A DNA stretch of 64,000 nucleotides from Ralstonia sp. 25mfcol4.1 (GTDB lineage: Bacteria > Pseudomonadota > Gammaproteobacteria > Burkholderiales > Burkholderiaceae), in NCBI RefSeq assembly GCF_900104095.1, contig NZ_FNJO01000006.1, positions 62,001 to 126,000 of the forward strand. The letters run 5' to 3'. Shown one piece after another: positions 36,356 through 43,810 of the stretch (its first letter is position 1; the number at the start of each line of letters is the position of its first letter). The position numbers and the translations under genes were made by a program. A model generated the notes under the pieces. It searched no databases. It was not told the origin of the DNA and worked only from the letters and a program-made list of their open reading frames with translations.

Positions 36356-36697
36356 TCACCGCTGCCGGTTCATGAATTCCTGGATCTTGCGGGTTTCCCA
36401 GTCGCGGCCCCAGCGCGACAGGCGCGTCCAGACCAGGATGCCGTGCACGCCCAGCCCCAGCCCCCAGGCCAGCGTGGTGGTCAGCGGCCACGGCCAGCCC
36501 GAGGTGGCGTAATGCGACCACGACGGTGTCGGAAAGTAGAAAAAGCGCAGCCACAGCCAGCCGTTCACCACCACGTAGATCAGCAGATGGATATACCAGC
36601 CGCGCAGCGCCCGCACCATGCGCCGGGCGCGCCAGTAGGCCCATGCCTGGTCGTCGTCGGCGCTGGCGTTCGGAAAGGGGGGATGCATGGGGCGCAT
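36356..36697 (-). CDS. Stand-alone 2TM-domain membrane protein
   Basis: 113 aa, almost entirely a 2TM domain: YWRARRMVRALRGWYIHLLIYVVVNGWLW, a second helix LTTTLAWGLGLGVHGILVW, then TRLSRWGRDWETRKIQEFMNRQR. It matches the kinase encoded next door segment for segment (ARRRVRALRFFYMHALIYVGVN; GIGLAVHGIMTWSRVG; GWEERKIAEFMARDQ) but lacks the kinase part. It may pair with the kinase in the membrane, or be a duplicated fragment. It converges on the response-regulator gene, 15 bases apart. Confidence 0.85.
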   Translation of the reverse strand: MRPMHPPFPNASADDDQAWAYWRARRMVRALRGWYIHLLIYVVVNGWLWLRFFYFPTPSWSHYATSGWPWPLTTTLAWGLGLGVHGILVWTRLSRWGRDWETRKIQEFMNRQR

Positions 36698-37059
36698 GGC
36701 TCGGTCCTCGTCGTGAATGTCGTTGCGATGTCACAGGTATAAGCCACGGCGAAGGCACTTGCCAGGGGCAGGGGCTGAATCGACGGGATTGCGGCGCCAG
36801 CTACGAAACGGTGGCGCCAATGGCGGCGGCCGACGACTTCCGATTCACCCGGACGCGCACTGTCGCCTTGAACTGGGCCGCTTTGCTCAGGCACGCGGAA
36901 ACGCGTCGCTATGTGGCCGACTATGAAGTCGGGCCCGTCGAGGCCGTCGAGCCCGTCGAGCCCGAAGATGCCCGTCAAATGATCGAACAGGCCGGATCGT
37001 TCGTGGCGGCGATCCATGCATATCCTGGCCACCGCATCCCCGCGGGCGGCTAGCCGAAC
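36698..37059. other. 362-bp region between the 2TM gene and the molybdoenzyme gene
   Basis: Only one weak open frame (36820-37053, annotated separately) lies here. The part next to 36698 should hold the promoter of the 2TM gene; I see no clear dyad or terminator for the molybdoenzyme operon ending at 37060. Confidence 0.4.
36820..37053 (+). CDS. Small hypothetical ORF, HEPN-like C-terminal fragment (uncertain)
   Basis: 77 codons from ATG. The protein reads MAAADDFRFTRTRTVALNW and then RRYVADYEVGPVEAVEPVEP and EDARQMIEQAGSFVAAIHAY. The R..ADY...(15-20)...A...I..A..FV..I pattern resembles the last two helices of HEPN-domain proteins, so this may be a decayed or shortened HEPN gene. The VEAVEPVEP stretch is a small in-frame repeat. 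No good Shine-Dalgarno. It could equally be a chance frame in GC-rich DNA. Confidence 0.3.
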   Translation: MAAADDFRFTRTRTVALNWAALLRHAETRRYVADYEVGPVEAVEPVEPEDARQMIEQAGSFVAAIHAYPGHRIPAGG

Positions 37060-39306
37060 CTACCCCTCCCGCGACACCTCCACCAGACAGCTCATCGCGT
37101 TCGGCCCCTGCGTGAGGTCCGATGTGCCGATGTCGAGCGTCAGCGTATTGGCGGCGCCGGCGCGGTCCACGCCTTCGGCATCGGGGTCGTACCAGGCGCC
37201 CGTGGCGATCATTGCCACGCCCGGGGCCACGCCATCGCTCACCGCCAGCCCGGCGGCAATGGCGCCGCGCGCATTGTGTACGCGCACCCGCATGCCGGGG
37301 TGCAGGCCGCGCGCCGCCGCGTCGGCTGGATGCAGCGTGATCCGCTCCGCGCCGGCCACCTTGCCCGACTGTGCCAGCGGGGCAGCATCGAGCTGGCTGT
37401 GGAGCCGGTCGGCCGGCTGCACCGACACCAGGTGCAGCGGGTGGCGCCGCGCTTCGGGCGCACCCAGCCATTCGACGGGCGGCTGCCAGTTCGGATGGGT
37501 GCCGCAGTCCCTGGATATGGCGCCAAGGGTCGGACTGGCAAGCTCGATACGTCCGCTTGGGGTGCGCAGCGGGTGCGCCAGCGGGTCTTGCCGGAAATCG
37601 TCGAATAGCACGAAGTCATTGGCGGGGGCGGGCAGGGCCACGTGGCCGCTGCGCCAGAACTGGTCGAACGGCGGCAGCTCGATGCCGGCGCTTGCCTGGG
37701 CGTCTCGGCAGCGGGCGTAGATCGACGCGATCCAGCCGCGTTCGTCGCGGTCTTCGGTAAAGGCCTGGCGATAGCTGAGGCGATCGGACAGATCGGTAAA
37801 GATGTCGAAGTCGCTGCGCGCCTGATGCAGCGGCGCGATGGCCTGGTGCATGGCCAGCACGTAGCGGTCGCGCGACGAGCCGCCGATATCGTTGCGCTCC
37901 AGCGCGGTGGTAACCGGCAGCACGATATCGGCATGACGTGCGGTCGCCGTCCAGCAGATGTCCTGCACGATCACGGTCTGCGGGCGCGCCCATGCCTGGC
38001 GCAGCCGCGCCAGCTGCTGGTGGTGATGGAACGGATTGCCGCCGGCCCAGTGCACCAGCTTCACATCGGGATAGTGGCGGGTCTCGCCCTTGAAACGGTA
38101 GGCGGTGCCCGGATTCAGCAGCATGTCCGACAGCCGTGCGCAGGGGATGTCGAGGTTGGCCGGGTTGCGGCCGACTGGCATTTCCGGGCCCGGCGTGGCC
38201 ACGCGCGGGTTGCCCACGCCATTCATCGATCCGTGCCCGAAGCCGAAGCCCCCGCCCGGCAGGCCGATCTGGCCCAGCATGGCGGCCAGCGCAATGGCCA
38301 TCCAGTATGGCTGCTCGCCGCGATGCTGGCGCTGCACGGCGAAACTGCAGGTGAGGTAGCTGCGCTTGCCGGCCAGCTGGACGGCCAATTGGGCGATGCG
38401 CGCGGCCGGAATGCCGGTGATGGCGGCCGCCCACGCGGGCGTCTTCGGTTCCCCGTCGGCGCTGCCCAGCAAATAGGCTTCGAGTTCGGCCCAGCCGCTG
38501 CAATGCGACTGCAGGAATGCCGCGTCGTGCGCCCCCGCGCGGCGCAGTTCGTAGGCCAGCGCCAGCATCAGCGCGACATCGGTGTTCGGGCGGATGGGAA
38601 TCCATTCGGCGCCGAGGAAACCGGGGCAATCGTCGCGCGTGGGGCTGATATTGATGACCGTGGCGCCGCTGGCGGCCAGCTTGCGCAGCCACTGTTCCTG
38701 CGTATGCTCGGCGGCGCCGCCCGACGACACCTGGCCATTCTTCAGCGCCAGCCCGCCGAAGGCCACGAAGACCTCGGTATGGGCGATCAGGCTGGGCCAG
38801 GCCGTGACGCGGCCCGTCAGCGGCCGGTCGGTGCCGATCACATGCGGCAGCAGGAACTGCGCGGTGCCCCAGCTGTAGTTGCCTACCTGGTCGACGCAGC
38901 CGCCGCCCGCGAAATGAAAGCGCCGGATCAGCGAGCGCGCGTGGTGCAGCCGCCCGGCCGACGACCAGCCGTAGGAGCCGCCGAACACGCCGGCGGGGCC
39001 ATGTTCCTCGCGTACGCGCCGGATCTCGCCCGCCACCAGGTCGAGCGCGACATCCCACGACACCTCGACGAAATCGTCGCGCCCTCGCGCATGGCCGTCG
39101 CTGGCCTCGCGTTGCGCCAGCCAGCCGCGCCGCACCATCGGGGTACGGATGCGCGTGGGCGAGTACACCATCGGCACGATGGCATCGAGCAGGGGCGACG
39201 GGTTGGGATCGGCCGCGAACGGTTCGCAGCGGACCAGCCTGCCATCCTCGACGACGGCCGTGAAGGCACCCCAGTGCGCCAGTTGCGGGTAGCGGCGGAC
39301 AGTCAC
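37060..39306 (-). CDS. BisC/TorA-family molybdopterin S- or N-oxide reductase
   Basis: 748 aa, close to E. coli BisC (about 780). Begins HWGAFTAVVEDGRLV with no N-terminal Cys cluster and no Tat signal, so it is cytosolic. The Mo-ligand Ser is in GSYGWSSAGRLHHA. Other landmarks: WPSLIAHTEVFVAFGG, NISPTRDDCPGFLGAEWIPIRPNTDVALMLALAYEL in outline, GQIGLPGGGFGFGHGSMNGVGNP, HADIVLPVTTALERNDIGGS and C-terminal HNARGAIAAGLAVSDGV. It reduces biotin sulfoxide, methionine sulfoxide, TMAO-like or related compounds. It is the last gene of the organosulfur operon, 4 bases after the Bug receptor stop, which suggests a sulfoxide substrate. Confidence 0.9.
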   Translation of the reverse strand: MTVRRYPQLAHWGAFTAVVEDGRLVRCEPFAADPNPSPLLDAIVPMVYSPTRIRTPMVRRGWLAQREASDGHARGRDDFVEVSWDVALDLVAGEIRRVREEHGPAGVFGGSYGWSSAGRLHHARSLIRRFHFAGGGCVDQVGNYSWGTAQFLLPHVIGTDRPLTGRVTAWPSLIAHTEVFVAFGGLALKNGQVSSGGAAEHTQEQWLRKLAASGATVINISPTRDDCPGFLGAEWIPIRPNTDVALMLALAYELRRAGAHDAAFLQSHCSGWAELEAYLLGSADGEPKTPAWAAAITGIPAARIAQLAVQLAGKRSYLTCSFAVQRQHRGEQPYWMAIALAAMLGQIGLPGGGFGFGHGSMNGVGNPRVATPGPEMPVGRNPANLDIPCARLSDMLLNPGTAYRFKGETRHYPDVKLVHWAGGNPFHHHQQLARLRQAWARPQTVIVQDICWTATARHADIVLPVTTALERNDIGGSSRDRYVLAMHQAIAPLHQARSDFDIFTDLSDRLSYRQAFTEDRDERGWIASIYARCRDAQASAGIELPPFDQFWRSGHVALPAPANDFVLFDDFRQDPLAHPLRTPSGRIELASPTLGAISRDCGTHPNWQPPVEWLGAPEARRHPLHLVSVQPADRLHSQLDAAPLAQSGKVAGAERITLHPADAAARGLHPGMRVRVHNARGAIAAGLAVSDGVAPGVAMIATGAWYDPDAEGVDRAGAANTLTLDIGTSDLTQGPNAMSCLVEVSREG

Positions 39307-39310
39307 GGTA

Positions 39311-40270
39311 TCAATCGCCCTGGATGCCGGCCTTGCGGATCAGGTCGCCCCACTTGGCGCGCTCGCTATCGAGCAGCTTCGCGAACTGCTGCGGCGTGTC
39401 CGAGGTGGCATCCATGCCCGACTGGGCCAGGCGGTGGCGGATGTCGGGGTCGGCCATGACCTTCACCAGCGCCTTGTTCAGCTGCGTGATGACATCGGGC
39501 GGGGTGCCGGCCGGCGCCACCAGCCCGTACCAGTTGGTGACCTCGTAACCGGGCACGCCGGCTTCGGCCACCGTCGGCACGCCGGGGAACTGCAGCGATC
39601 GTTTGGCGGTGGTCACCGCCAGCACGCGCAGCTTGCCTGACGCGATCAACGGCTTGGCCGACGGATCGGAGAACGTGATCGGCACCACGCCGCCCATCAC
39701 GTCGGTCAGCGCCGGGGTGGTGCCCTTGTACGGCACATGCTGCATCTGCACGCCGGCCAGCATCTTGAACTGCTCGGCAGCGATCTGGCCGATCGTGCCA
39801 TTGCCGCCCGATGCGTACGAGAACTTGCCGTTGGCGCTCTTCACGGCCGCCAGCAGGCCCTGCACGTCCTTGTACGGGGTGTCGGCGCCGGTCACCAGCA
39901 CGTTGGGCATGGTCACCAGCACGCTGACCGGCGCGAAGTCCTTCTGCGGGTCGTAGGCCAGCTTGCGCAGGTTTGGCCAGATCGTGAACGATCCCGGCGT
40001 CGCGATGTAGAGCGTGTAGCCGTCGGGCGCGGCCTTGGCCACCAGGTCCGTGGCAATCAGGCCGCCCGCGCCGGGCCGGTTGTCGATGATGACGTTGGCC
40101 TTGAGCTGGTCCGACAGCGCGGGGGCAATGGCGCGGGCCAGCGCGTCGGCGCCGCCGCCGGGCGGAAAGCCGACCACCACGCGGATCGGCTTCGACGGAT
40201 CGGGCCAGGCCGCATGGGCCAGGGGTGTCAGTAGGGCAAGGCTGAGAACGAGGGCGCGGTGGGCAAACAT
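39311..40270 (-). CDS. Bug/TctC-family periplasmic solute-binding receptor (4)
   Basis: 319 aa, Sec signal about residues 1-20 (ALLTPLAHA-A). Core: SKPIRVVVGFPPGGGADALARAI, VIIDNRPGAGGLIATDLVAKAAPDGYTLY, HVPYKGTTPALTDVMGGVVP. It ends 4 bases before the BisC-like gene on the same strand, so it should capture the substrate of that enzyme or of the whole sulfur operon. Its promoter side holds a compound inverted repeat (40321-40435) that separates it from the deacylase gene. Confidence 0.92.
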   Translation of the reverse strand: MFAHRALVLSLALLTPLAHAAWPDPSKPIRVVVGFPPGGGADALARAIAPALSDQLKANVIIDNRPGAGGLIATDLVAKAAPDGYTLYIATPGSFTIWPNLRKLAYDPQKDFAPVSVLVTMPNVLVTGADTPYKDVQGLLAAVKSANGKFSYASGGNGTIGQIAAEQFKMLAGVQMQHVPYKGTTPALTDVMGGVVPITFSDPSAKPLIASGKLRVLAVTTAKRSLQFPGVPTVAEAGVPGYEVTNWYGLVAPAGTPPDVITQLNKALVKVMADPDIRHRLAQSGMDATSDTPQQFAKLLDSERAKWGDLIRKAGIQGD

Positions 40271-40320
40271 GGTGAGGCTCCGATGGTCTTGCTTCAAGGC
40301 TTGGTAAGGCGTTGTGGCGT

Positions 40321-40435
40321 CTGCCCTCTCTCGCGGACCCCCGCAAGCGGGAGAGGGGAGCGAACCAGCGCATGCGAATGGCCCTTGGTTTTCTCCCCTC
40401 TCGCGTTCACGGGAGAGGGGCGGGGGAGAGGGCAG
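40321..40435. repeat. Compound inverted-repeat intergenic element (REP/BIME-like)
   Basis: CTGCCCTCTC (40321-40330) is the exact reverse complement of GAGAGGGCAG (40426-40435). Inside lie CCCGC-AA-GCGGG (40340-40351) flanked by CTCTC/GAGAG, and CCCCTCTC (about 40395-40402) with GAGAGGGG (about 40413-40420). The whole 115 bp can fold as a cruciform with two inner hairpins. Similar CCCTCTCCC...GGGAGAGGG elements recur between genes of many proteobacteria; it may stabilise or attenuate the operon mRNA here. Confidence 0.75.
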
Positions 40436-40442
40436 GCCGTTG

Positions 40443-41474
40443 TCATGCCGTAACGGAAAACTGGATCGATACCGTGTCCCATTCCCACGCCACGAAGGCC
40501 AGGCGCTCGCCGGTGTGGACAACGGGGTCGCTGCGCAGGCCGATCAGCACGCCGTCGCGCGCGAGCGGCTTGACGGGCGTGAGCGAGGCGTCGAGCTTGA
40601 GCGTGTCGCCAATCGAGGCGCCTTCGCCGAGCTTGTCTCCGGCCCGCGCCGCCGGAATGAACAGGCCGCCGTCATCGGCGGTAATCCAGCCGCGCCGTGT
40701 CACGCGCCGCAGCGTGGTGGCGGCGGGCTTGGCCGGCGGGCCGTCGAGAATGCCCATCTGCACGGCCAGCGTGTGGAAGCCGGTCTCGGCCACGGCGATG
40801 TTGTCGGCCTCGAAGCGGCTGCCGCTGCCCAGTTCGAGCATGAACGCGCAGACCCCGGCGGCCAGGCACTGGTAGTCGAGCGCGCCGGCGATGTTGCCGG
40901 GCAGCTCGCCCTTGCCGCCCACGTCCTGCTGGCAGGCCACGTGGGGATGAAACGGCGCCATGGCGGCCAGCACTTCTGCCTCGGTCACGCTGCTGCCCGG
41001 GTGGACCTTGTAGACCGTGTAGGGGCGGGCATCGAACAGCGGATTCATCGTATGCAGGTTGATGAGCACGTCGGCCACGCCGCGTATTTCGCTCATCAGC
41101 GCGTGGGCCAGCCGCTCGGATACCAGGCCGCCGGCGCTGCCCGGATAGGTCTGGTCGAGGTCAAGCTCGTCATAGGGATTGCGCTTGCGCCGTGCGTCCA
41201 GCGCCTGGGGATTGCCAGTAGGCGTGACCACCACGTTGCCACGCATGGCGGCCGGGTCCAGGCTGCGTGCAAAACGCAGGGCGGCCACCATGCCGTTGAT
41301 CTCGTCGCCATGCACCTGGCCATGCAGCCAGAGCGTGCGCCCCGGCCGTGCGCCACGTACGGCCACGTAGGGCAGCGAGACGGACATGCCCGAGGCCATC
41401 GAGCCTACGGGCAGCTGGCCGCTGGTGCGGGCAGGGCCGGATTGCTGGCGCAGCCAGTCACCGATGATGGGCAT
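40443..41474 (-). CDS. AspA/AstE-family zinc deacylase
   Basis: 343 aa, succinylglutamate desuccinylase/aspartoacylase family of M14-type metallo-enzymes. Zn ligands are in LHGQVHGDEINGM (His, Glu) and NLHTMNP (third His). The NPYDELDLDQTYPG segment matches the family's substrate-carboxylate region. A C-terminal beta domain follows from about residue 250. These enzymes remove acyl groups from N-acyl amino acids; family member aminoacylase-3 acts on mercapturates. It overlaps the MetC-like gene by 17 bases, which argues that deacylation and C-S cleavage act on the same compound. AGGA lies before the ATG. Confidence 0.85.
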   Translation of the reverse strand: MPIIGDWLRQQSGPARTSGQLPVGSMASGMSVSLPYVAVRGARPGRTLWLHGQVHGDEINGMVAALRFARSLDPAAMRGNVVVTPTGNPQALDARRKRNPYDELDLDQTYPGSAGGLVSERLAHALMSEIRGVADVLINLHTMNPLFDARPYTVYKVHPGSSVTEAEVLAAMAPFHPHVACQQDVGGKGELPGNIAGALDYQCLAAGVCAFMLELGSGSRFEADNIAVAETGFHTLAVQMGILDGPPAKPAATTLRRVTRRGWITADDGGLFIPAARAGDKLGEGASIGDTLKLDASLTPVKPLARDGVLIGLRSDPVVHTGERLAFVAWEWDTVSIQFSVTA

Positions 41475-42672
41475 GGGAAGTGTCCTTTTCTGTCGATTCG
41501 AGATGAGCGATGGCGGCGAATGCCTGATCCAGGTCCGCCAGCAGGTCGGTGACGGCTTCGAGGCCGATATGCAGGCGGATCACGGTGCCGTGCCGGGACC
41601 AGTCCGTGACGCTGCGCGCGCGGCGCATGTCGGCCAGCACGGCCAGGCTTTCGAAGCCGCCCCACGAGGCACCGATGCCGAACAGCCGCAGGCTGTCGAC
41701 GAAGCGTTCGGCCGCCACCGGCGCCTGCGAGCGCAGCGTGAACGACAGCAGGCCGTTGGTACCGTGGCAGTCGCGCTGCCACAGCGCGTGATTGGGATCG
41801 TGCGGCAGCGCGGGGCAGAAGACGTCGGCCACCTCGGGGCGGTCGAGCAGCCACTGCGCCACGGCCAGCGCGCTGGTCTGGTGCTGCGCCAGGCGCGCAC
41901 CGAGCGAACGGATGCCGCGCTGTACCAGGTAGGCGTCGTCGGGGCTCACGGTCATGCCGAAGGCATCGGCCATGGTGGCCAGCGGCTGCCACGCGGCCTC
42001 GGTGGTGCAGACCGTGCCCATCATCACGTCGGAATGGCCGCCCAGGTACTTGGTGGCGGCCATCAGCGAGATGTCGGCGCCGAGCGTCAAGGGGCGGTAC
42101 AGCAGGCCCGAACCCCAGGTGTTGTCCGCCGCCACCAGCGCGCCGTGGGAGTGGGCGCGGGCCGCCAGCGCTGGCAGGTCGCACATCTCATAGACCAGCG
42201 AACCGGGCGCCTCGACATAGACCAGCCGCGTCTCGGGGCGCAGCTTCGCGTCCAGGTCGGCGCCGTTGGCCGCATAGAAATCGGCCGCGATGCCGTGCTC
42301 GCGCAGGAAGCCGTTGGCCAGGTTGCGCACCGGCTCGTAGACGCAATCGGGCAGCAGCACATGCTGGCCGGGACGCACGTAGGCCAGGATCGTCATCGCG
42401 GCGGCGGCCAGGCCCGATGGAAACAGTCGCGTGCGATAGCCGTCTTCCAGCGTGGTCACCATGTCTTCGAGCGCGAAGTTGGTGGGATTGCCGCGCGCGC
42501 CGTACGTGAACAGCCGCTCGGTGTCGCGCCGGGCGCGCATCTCGCGCTGCTGCGCGACGGACTCGAACAGCACGGTGCTGGCGCGCACCACGGGCGGGTT
42601 GACCGGCTGTCCGCCGGGCACGGCCGTGGAGCGTCCGGCATGGGCAAGGCGGGTGGGGATCGCTTTCGTCAT
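41458..42672 (-). CDS. MetC-like PLP-dependent cystathionine beta-lyase / cysteine-S-conjugate beta-lyase
   Basis: About 404 aa, Cys/Met-metabolism PLP family. MetC-type landmarks: VNPPVVRASTVLFES, YGARGNPTNFALEDM, FPSGLAAAAMTILAYVRPGQHVL, DNTWGSGLLYRPLTLGAD, the PLP lysine in MAATKYLGGHSDVMMG, HGTNGLLSFTLRS, and FGIGASWGGFESLA. It should beta-eliminate a cysteine thioether to pyruvate, ammonia and a thiol. The operon context (deacylase, CDO-like, BisC-like) suggests S-conjugates rather than methionine synthesis. I use MTKAIPTR; an ATG eight codons upstream is possible. Confidence 0.9.
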   Translation of the reverse strand: MTKAIPTRLAHAGRSTAVPGGQPVNPPVVRASTVLFESVAQQREMRARRDTERLFTYGARGNPTNFALEDMVTTLEDGYRTRLFPSGLAAAAMTILAYVRPGQHVLLPDCVYEPVRNLANGFLREHGIAADFYAANGADLDAKLRPETRLVYVEAPGSLVYEMCDLPALAARAHSHGALVAADNTWGSGLLYRPLTLGADISLMAATKYLGGHSDVMMGTVCTTEAAWQPLATMADAFGMTVSPDDAYLVQRGIRSLGARLAQHQTSALAVAQWLLDRPEVADVFCPALPHDPNHALWQRDCHGTNGLLSFTLRSQAPVAAERFVDSLRLFGIGASWGGFESLAVLADMRRARSVTDWSRHGTVIRLHIGLEAVTDLLADLDQAFAAIAHLESTEKDTSHAHHR

Positions 42673-42738
42673 TGGCTGGCCTGTGGGTTGGCGCATGTTG
42701 TACGGGGGTGTCGCAAGGCGCGTGCCTGCATCGGTCGA

Positions 42739-43755
42739 TCAGTCCACGTGCGCGCCGGACAGCTTGACGATCTGCGACCAGCGGGCAATGTCCTGCTTCA
42801 TCTGCGCGGCAAAGGCCTCCGGGCTGTTGGCGACCACGTCGCTGCCCCCTTCGTTGATGGTCTTCACCACCTCGGGCATCTGCAGTACCTGCACGATGGC
42901 GCGGTTCAGCAGCGCCACGCGCTCCGGCGACGTGCCGGCCGGTACGAAGAAGCCGTACCAGTCCTCGAAGCGTGCATTGCGATAGCCCAGCTCTTCAAGT
43001 GTCGGCACCTTGGTGAATACCCCGAGACGGCGCGGGCTGGTGACGGCCAGCGCACGCATGCGGCCGGTCTGGATGAAGCCCGACACCGACGACGTGGACG
43101 TGATCAGCACATCCACCTGCCCGCCGAGCAGGTCGTTGATGGCCGGACCCGCGCCCTTGTAGGGCACATGCTGCAGCGAAACCTGGCTGTCCTTGTCGAG
43201 CACCACGCCCACCAGGTGCGACAGCGTGCCGTTTCCGGGCGTGGCGAACGTGATCCTGTTCGGCTGCGCCTTGGCCTGCGTGGCCAGTTCCTCGAAGGTC
43301 TTCCACGGGGCGTTGGCCGATACCACGATGGCCAGCGGTGCCGCGTTGATCTGCGTGACCGGGATGAACTGCCTGACCGGATCGAAGCCGGGCGCGCGGT
43401 ACAGCGTCGGGTTGACGGCCATGATCGATACCTGCGAGGTCAGCACCGTATAGCCGTCGGGCTTGGCCTCGGCCACGTACCGCGTGCCGATGTTGCCGCC
43501 CGCGCCGCCCCGGTTGTCGGTCACGGCGCTCTGGCCCAGCACCTGCGACAGCCGCGTGGCCACCACGCGGGTCACGGCATCGTTGCCGCCGCCGGCCGGG
43601 AACGGCGACACGATCCGCAGCGGCTGCGACGGAAATCCGTTGACGGGGGCCAGGGGCTGCTGCGCCGCGGCGGCGGTGGACAGCGTGACGGCGCATACGG
43701 CAACCAGGTACTGCGCAAGACGTGACGACAGGCGGGATGACATCGGACGGGACAT
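42739..43755 (-). CDS. Bug/TctC-family periplasmic solute-binding receptor (5)
   Basis: 338 aa, Sec signal about residues 1-31 (STAAAA-QQ). Core: SQPLRIVSPFPAGGGNDAVTRVV, VTDNRGGAGGNIGTRYVAEAKPDGYTVL, HVPYKGAGPAINDLLGGQVD. The usual NRPGAGG loop reads NRGGAGG. GAGG lies 9 bases before the ATG. It is sandwiched between the rhodanese and the MetC-like gene in the organosulfur operon, and is the second Bug receptor of that operon, so two different but related ligands may be captured. Confidence 0.92.
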   Translation of the reverse strand: MSRPMSSRLSSRLAQYLVAVCAVTLSTAAAAQQPLAPVNGFPSQPLRIVSPFPAGGGNDAVTRVVATRLSQVLGQSAVTDNRGGAGGNIGTRYVAEAKPDGYTVLTSQVSIMAVNPTLYRAPGFDPVRQFIPVTQINAAPLAIVVSANAPWKTFEELATQAKAQPNRITFATPGNGTLSHLVGVVLDKDSQVSLQHVPYKGAGPAINDLLGGQVDVLITSTSSVSGFIQTGRMRALAVTSPRRLGVFTKVPTLEELGYRNARFEDWYGFFVPAGTSPERVALLNRAIVQVLQMPEVVKTINEGGSDVVANSPEAFAAQMKQDIARWSQIVKLSGAHVD

Positions 43756-43810
43756 GGGGGCGACCTCGTTCTTCTATGGCAGGTTGAAAGTGGGATGACT
43801 CGGGTGGCAG

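Noticed and set aside
37642..39459. A 605-codon plus-strand open frame opposite the BisC-like gene
   Set aside because: Antisense to a full-length molybdoenzyme; no ribosome-binding site and no domain.
41458..42672. Housekeeping metC
   Set aside because: The protein resembles MetC, but it overlaps a deacylase gene and lies in a seven-gene sulfur operon with Bug receptors, so a catabolic S-conjugate lyase is more likely.
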